From assembly GCA_002472145.1 (NCBI GenBank), contig DKRJ01000026.1, forward strand, positions 3,059-67,058: DNA of 64,000 nucleotides, in the 5' to 3' direction. The notes below the pieces were generated by a model, which saw only the letters and a list, made by a program, of their open reading frames with translations, searched no databases and was not told the DNA's origin. A program made the position numbers and the translations under genes. The stretch is from Clostridiales bacterium UBA7285. Lineage in GTDB: Bacteria > Bacillota > Clostridia > Peptostreptococcales > Anaerovoracaceae. Below are positions 61,239 to 64,000 of the stretch, piece after piece. The stretch's first letter is position 1. Each line of letters starts with the position of its first letter.

Positions 61239-61272
61239 AACCGCAGGGCTCTTCAAAAGAGACCCTGCGGTT
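61239..61272. terminator. Bidirectional terminator between the NYN gene and tRNA-Glu
   Basis: AACCGCAGGG (61239-61248) pairs perfectly with CCCTGCGGTT (61263-61272), extended by CTCTT/AAGAG across a one-base offset. On the minus strand it ends the tRNA transcript 6 nt after the CCA. Confidence 0.85.
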
Positions 61273-61277
61273 GTTTC

Positions 61278-61352
61278 TGGTATCGCCTAAGGGAGTCGAA
61301 CCCTTGACTCCGCCGTGAGAGGGCGACGTCTTGACCACTTGACCAAGGCGAC
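61278..61352 (-). tRNA. tRNA-Glu (anticodon CTC)
   Basis: Read on the minus strand from 61352: acceptor GTCGCCT, D arm with GTCAAGTGGTCAAGAC, anticodon loop CTCTCAC (anticodon CTC at 61319-61317), T arm with GGGTTCGACTCCC, acceptor 3' strand AGGCGAT, discriminator A and an encoded CCA (61280-61278). The first acceptor pair is G1-U72 rather than the usual G1-C72, and the anticodon stem opens with a U-G pair. A promoter and terminator flank it, so it is a single-gene unit. Confidence 0.95.
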
Positions 61353-61384
61353 ATATCGTCATTGCGCTCGAAAGCACATGTTTT

Positions 61385-61413
61385 ATTATATAGGTTAAAA
61401 TCGATCTTGTCTA
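61385..61413 (-). promoter_or_regulatory. Promoter of tRNA-Glu
   Basis: On the minus strand: TAGACA (61413-61408), a 17-nt spacer and consensus TATAAT (61390-61385), 33 nt before the tRNA 5' end. Confidence 0.8.
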
Positions 61414-61457
61414 CTGTTTTTTTTAAACTCTCTTTGGAAGTATTGAGGTGAGGAGAG

Positions 61458-62927
61458 ATGAGGGTTTATTCAAGCACCAGAGGCGGCGTCGGGGATCTTG
61501 CCGCCGCTGAAGCCATTATTCAGGGGCTGGCTCCGGACGGGGGACTTTTTGTTCCGGACGCTATCCCGCCTCTTCCGGATCTGCCGGAGGGAAAGGCGGA
61601 TTACAGAGATATCGCCGTACCCGTTATAGGCGCTTTTTTTGATGACTACGCGGAAGAGGAGATAAGGCGAGCGGCTGAACTGGCATACGACTCGAAGTTC
61701 GACACGGAAGAGATCGTCCCTCTGAAGAAAGCCGGCGGTGCGTATTTTCTCGAACTGTACCACGGAAAGACCTCGGCTTTTAAGGACATGGCGCTGTCGA
61801 TCCTTCCGTACCTGCTTACCGGAGCCGTCAGAAAGACGGGAGACGACAGAAGGATACTCATACTTACGGCGACGTCGGGCGATACCGGTAAAGCCGCGCT
61901 CGAGGGCTTTGCCGACGTACCGGGCACGGAGATAGCGGTTTTTTATCCGGAGACCGGGGTCAGCGAGATCCAGAAGCGCCAGATGGTGACGCAGACCGGC
62001 GCCAATACTCAGGTTTTCGCGATCAGGGGAAATTTTGACGACGCTCAGACGGGAGTCAAGAAGATATTCGAAGACAGCGCTTTTGCCGGAGAACTTTCCG
62101 GGAGGGGCGTGAGGCTCTCGTCAGCGAACTCGATAAACATAGGGCGCCTCGTTCCGCAGGTCGCCTACTACGTCTACGCGTACAGGCAGATGGTCCTGCG
62201 CGGAGAGATAAAAAAAGGGGGAAACGTCAACATCTGCGTCCCGACGGGAAACTTCGGCAATATACTCGCCGCGTATTTTGCGCACGAAATGGGGATACCC
62301 GTCGCGAGGCTCATCTGCGCTTCAAACGAAAACAACGTGCTCACTGATTTTATCAGGACGGGCACGTACGATATCCACAGGACATTCCGCGTCACGAATT
62401 CCCCGTCGATGGATATCATCATTTCAAGCAATCTCGAAAGGCTTCTCTTCCTGCTGAACGGACGCCGCGCGGATGAGGTGGTCCGGATGATGGACGAACT
62501 GAAACGATTCGGCAGGTATTCTGTCCCGGAAAAGATCAGAGACGGTCTGAAACTTTTCTACGGCGGCTGCGCCTCTCAGGAAGAGACGACTGACGCGATA
62601 GGGGAAATGTACCGGCGCGAGGGATATCTCATGGACACGCATACCGCAGTCGCGTATAAGGTCTTCCGGGATTACGTGAGCGAGACGGGCGACAGAACAA
62701 AAACTGTCATCGCGTCCACAGCCAGCCCGTTCAAGTTCCCGAGAAGCGTCGCCGGGGCTGTCGGCATCGAAATGGACGCCGATGATTTCACGCTGTCGAG
62801 GATGATATCGGAAAAGACCGGACTCCCGATCCCTCGCGGACTCGCGGACCTTGAAAAGAAGCCTGTGCTCCACGACAGGACAGTCGCGCCGGACGAAATG
62901 AAAAAAGCGATAGAGGATATTTTATGA
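61458..62927 (+). CDS. thrC: Threonine synthase
   Basis: 489 residues of the long ThrC type: MRVYSSTRGGVGDLAAAEAI, with LAPDGGLFVP near the N-terminus. The PLP Lys109 is in GKTSAFKDMALSILP. The phosphate-binding stretch LTATSGDTGKAALEGF and SANSINIGRLVPQ are intact. It converts O-phosphohomoserine to threonine. GTGAGGAGAG just upstream is the ribosome site. No T-box or threonine leader is visible in the 105 nt shared with the divergent tRNA. It overlaps mntP by 4 nt. Confidence 0.96.
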   Translation: MRVYSSTRGGVGDLAAAEAIIQGLAPDGGLFVPDAIPPLPDLPEGKADYRDIAVPVIGAFFDDYAEEEIRRAAELAYDSKFDTEEIVPLKKAGGAYFLELYHGKTSAFKDMALSILPYLLTGAVRKTGDDRRILILTATSGDTGKAALEGFADVPGTEIAVFYPETGVSEIQKRQMVTQTGANTQVFAIRGNFDDAQTGVKKIFEDSAFAGELSGRGVRLSSANSINIGRLVPQVAYYVYAYRQMVLRGEIKKGGNVNICVPTGNFGNILAAYFAHEMGIPVARLICASNENNVLTDFIRTGTYDIHRTFRVTNSPSMDIIISSNLERLLFLLNGRRADEVVRMMDELKRFGRYSVPEKIRDGLKLFYGGCASQEETTDAIGEMYRREGYLMDTHTAVAYKVFRDYVSETGDRTKTVIASTASPFKFPRSVAGAVGIEMDADDFTLSRMISEKTGLPIPRGLADLEKKPVLHDRTVAPDEMKKAIEDIL

Positions 62928-63481
62928 GCACACTGGAACTGTTTATCCTGGCCATCGGGCTTTCCATGGACGCTTTTGCCGTGTCCGTCTGCAACGGCCT
63001 GTCGGTCGACAAAGTAAAGATATCGCACGCGGTGATCTGCGGCTCTTATTTCGGAGGGTTCCAGGCTTTGATGCCTCTGATAGGCTATTTTCTGGGGTCG
63101 CGCTTCGCTAAACTCATCACAGAGGTAGACCACTGGGTGGCTTTCGTTCTGCTTGCGGCGATCGGTACGCAGATGATAATCGAATCACGAAAGGAAGGTG
63201 TGGCAAAGGGAGGTTTCGGCGCAGCGTCGATGCTTCCGCTGGCAATCGCGACGAGCATAGATGCTCTCGCTGTCGGAGTCAGTTTCGCTTTCCTGAGCGT
63301 CAACATCTATTACGCGTGCGCGTTCATAGGTGTCATCACGTTCATATTATCGGCTCTCGGCGTCAAGGCGGGCAGCGCGTTCGGCGCAAAGGCGGGTTCG
63401 CGCGCGGAACTGGCGGGAGGGATCATCCTGATCTGCACCGGGATGAAGATCCTGCTCGAGCATCTGGGCGTCATCGGATGA
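62924..63481 (+). CDS. mntP: Manganese efflux pump MntP
   Basis: 185 residues, six membrane helices in two related halves, each with the acidic MntP signature: LSMDAFAVSVCNG and TSIDALAVGVSFAF. GGFQALMPLIGYFLG is also conserved. It exports Mn2+. The start overlaps thrC (ATGA), and the 3' end overlaps the convergent glycosylase gene by 11 nt. No yybP-ykoY manganese riboswitch is seen, as the gene has no leader of its own. Confidence 0.93.
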   Translation: MSTLELFILAIGLSMDAFAVSVCNGLSVDKVKISHAVICGSYFGGFQALMPLIGYFLGSRFAKLITEVDHWVAFVLLAAIGTQMIIESRKEGVAKGGFGAASMLPLAIATSIDALAVGVSFAFLSVNIYYACAFIGVITFILSALGVKAGSAFGAKAGSRAELAGGIILICTGMKILLEHLGVIG

Positions 63482-63968
63482 TCTTCCAGGCCTCGATCAG
63501 GCGGTCAAGGCTGTAAGAAGCGTTGGCGGGCGACGTCGACGGAAGGCACATCGCGCCTATGCCTGTTTCCTCCCTAAGATATTTATCGTATAGAGATCCG
63601 GCTGTCTTTCCGTTGGTGAAGATGCGCCGGATATTTGTTTCCGCGAGGAGCCCTGCGATGTCGTTCACTTCCGCGCACCGCATCGAGGCGTCCGAACTGC
63701 CGATTATACTGCACGACCTGACTACGTCCCACAGCGCTATGCGGCAGGAGAGCAGGAAAGCCTTTTTCTCTTCGATCGTCTCAGGAACAGGAACATCAAA
63801 AACCGTGGACGCGACCGCCCAGAATCTGTTCCGCGGATGTCCGTAGTAGAAGTTCTGCTCCCTGGATCTGACGGACGGGAAAGAACCAAGTATCAATATC
63901 TCTGAGTCTTCTCTGTATATCGGCCCGAATGGGTGCGTGAACTCTTCGCGCGAAAATGTCTTTGCCAT
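63471..63968 (-). CDS. DNA-deoxyinosine glycosylase (uracil-DNA glycosylase superfamily)
   Basis: 165 residues: LILGSFPSVRSREQNFYYGHPRNRFW at 28-53 is the motif of the family-6 hypoxanthine-DNA glycosylases, with LPSTSPANASY as the second, intercalating motif. It removes hypoxanthine from deaminated adenine in DNA. It is the only minus-strand protein gene in this section and converges with mntP. On the minus strand TATAAT lies six bases before the ATG and there is no Shine-Dalgarno, so the mRNA may be leaderless. Confidence 0.9.
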   Translation of the reverse strand: MAKTFSREEFTHPFGPIYREDSEILILGSFPSVRSREQNFYYGHPRNRFWAVASTVFDVPVPETIEEKKAFLLSCRIALWDVVRSCSIIGSSDASMRCAEVNDIAGLLAETNIRRIFTNGKTAGSLYDKYLREETGIGAMCLPSTSPANASYSLDRLIEAWKIIR

Positions 63969-63974
63969 ATTTTC

Positions 63975-63980
63975 ATTATA
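63975..63980 (-). promoter_or_regulatory. -10 box directly upstream of the DNA-deoxyinosine glycosylase gene
   Basis: On the minus strand TATAAT (63980-63975) is followed by GAAAAT and then the ATG at 63968. A -35 would lie at or beyond the window end and cannot be read. Confidence 0.55.
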
Positions 63981-64000
63981 TGATTAGGTCGCCAAAAGTC

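Noticed and set aside
61353..61457. A T-box or threonine leader for thrC
   Set aside because: The 105-nt interval is taken up by the divergent tRNA promoter, with no stem-loop plus terminator and no T-box-like sequence.

Overview
The window reads as a chromosomal segment of an anaerobic, amino-acid-fermenting member of the Bacillota, class Clostridia. The main evidence is gene order: coaD, a coiled-coil protein and tmcAL; mtaB, a HIT protein, rpsU, yqeY, phoH, ybeY/cdd, era, recO, glyS and ppdK. Metabolic genes point the same way: pyruvate phosphate dikinase, pyruvate carboxylase, indolepyruvate:ferredoxin oxidoreductase, and phosphate butyryltransferase with butyrate kinase. Shine-Dalgarno sites are strong, and TTG and GTG starts are common. 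The DNA looks moderately GC-rich (not computed), with heavy use of ATA, CGC and AGG codons. An Anaerovoracaceae/Mogibacterium-like lineage is a guess; the sequence does not name the species.

Layout. 1-8.2 kb: end of coaD, a coiled-coil protein, tmcAL, a DUF896 protein, the nifS-nifU Fe-S pair, a MATE exporter, and a cell-envelope cluster (GT2-GtrA fusion, phosphodiester glycosidase, small membrane protein, DUF4236 protein). 8.2-16.3 kb is the least conserved part. It holds a promoter-bearing reading frame broken by one in-frame TAA, two unassigned membrane proteins, tcdA, a membrane protein ending in a LuxR-type helix-turn-helix, a frameshifted pseudo-receiver, and a TPM-domain plus zinc-ribbon membrane protein pair on the minus strand. 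16.5-27 kb: S9 peptidase, tldD-tldE, a lipoprotein, an SGNH hydrolase, a second MATE exporter, and a minus-strand Lon-like AAA+ protein without a protease domain. 27-40 kb: housekeeping block (tRNA modification, S21, PhoH, a YbeY-cytidine deaminase fusion, Era, RecO, GlyRS, PPDK), then an ABC exporter. 40-51 kb: a membrane-anchored acetyltransferase, a TbADH-type alcohol dehydrogenase, a CobW-family GTPase carrying a 7-copy 42-bp minisatellite, ridA with a Ptb-like gene and yitT, gltX, ung, typA and a MscS channel. 51-61 kb: the catabolic block pyc, ptb, iorA, iorB, aminotransferase, buk and a NYN-domain gene. 61-64 kb: tRNA-Glu (minus), thrC, mntP and a convergent DNA glycosylase.

How the parts work together. 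The 54.7-60.4 kb genes form a plausible complete route. An aminotransferase makes the 2-oxo acid, IorAB oxidises it to an acyl-CoA with reduced ferredoxin, Ptb swaps CoA for phosphate, and Buk makes ATP and the free acid. PPDK and pyruvate carboxylase connect the PEP, pyruvate and oxaloacetate pools.

Most unusual points: (i) the minisatellite inside the CobW GTPase; (ii) the YbeY-Cdd fusion with a strong internal Shine-Dalgarno/ATG at the junction; (iii) the orphan Lon-type AAA+ protein with Asn in place of the Walker B Asp; (iv) short tandem duplications at three gene ends; (v) a homopolymer-broken pseudo-receiver and a nonsense-broken membrane gene; (vi) two genes with exact TATAAT-N6-ATG geometry, as expected for leaderless mRNAs. 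I found no CRISPR array, prophage, insertion sequence, rRNA operon or convincing riboswitch. No wholly new multigene defence-type system is evident.
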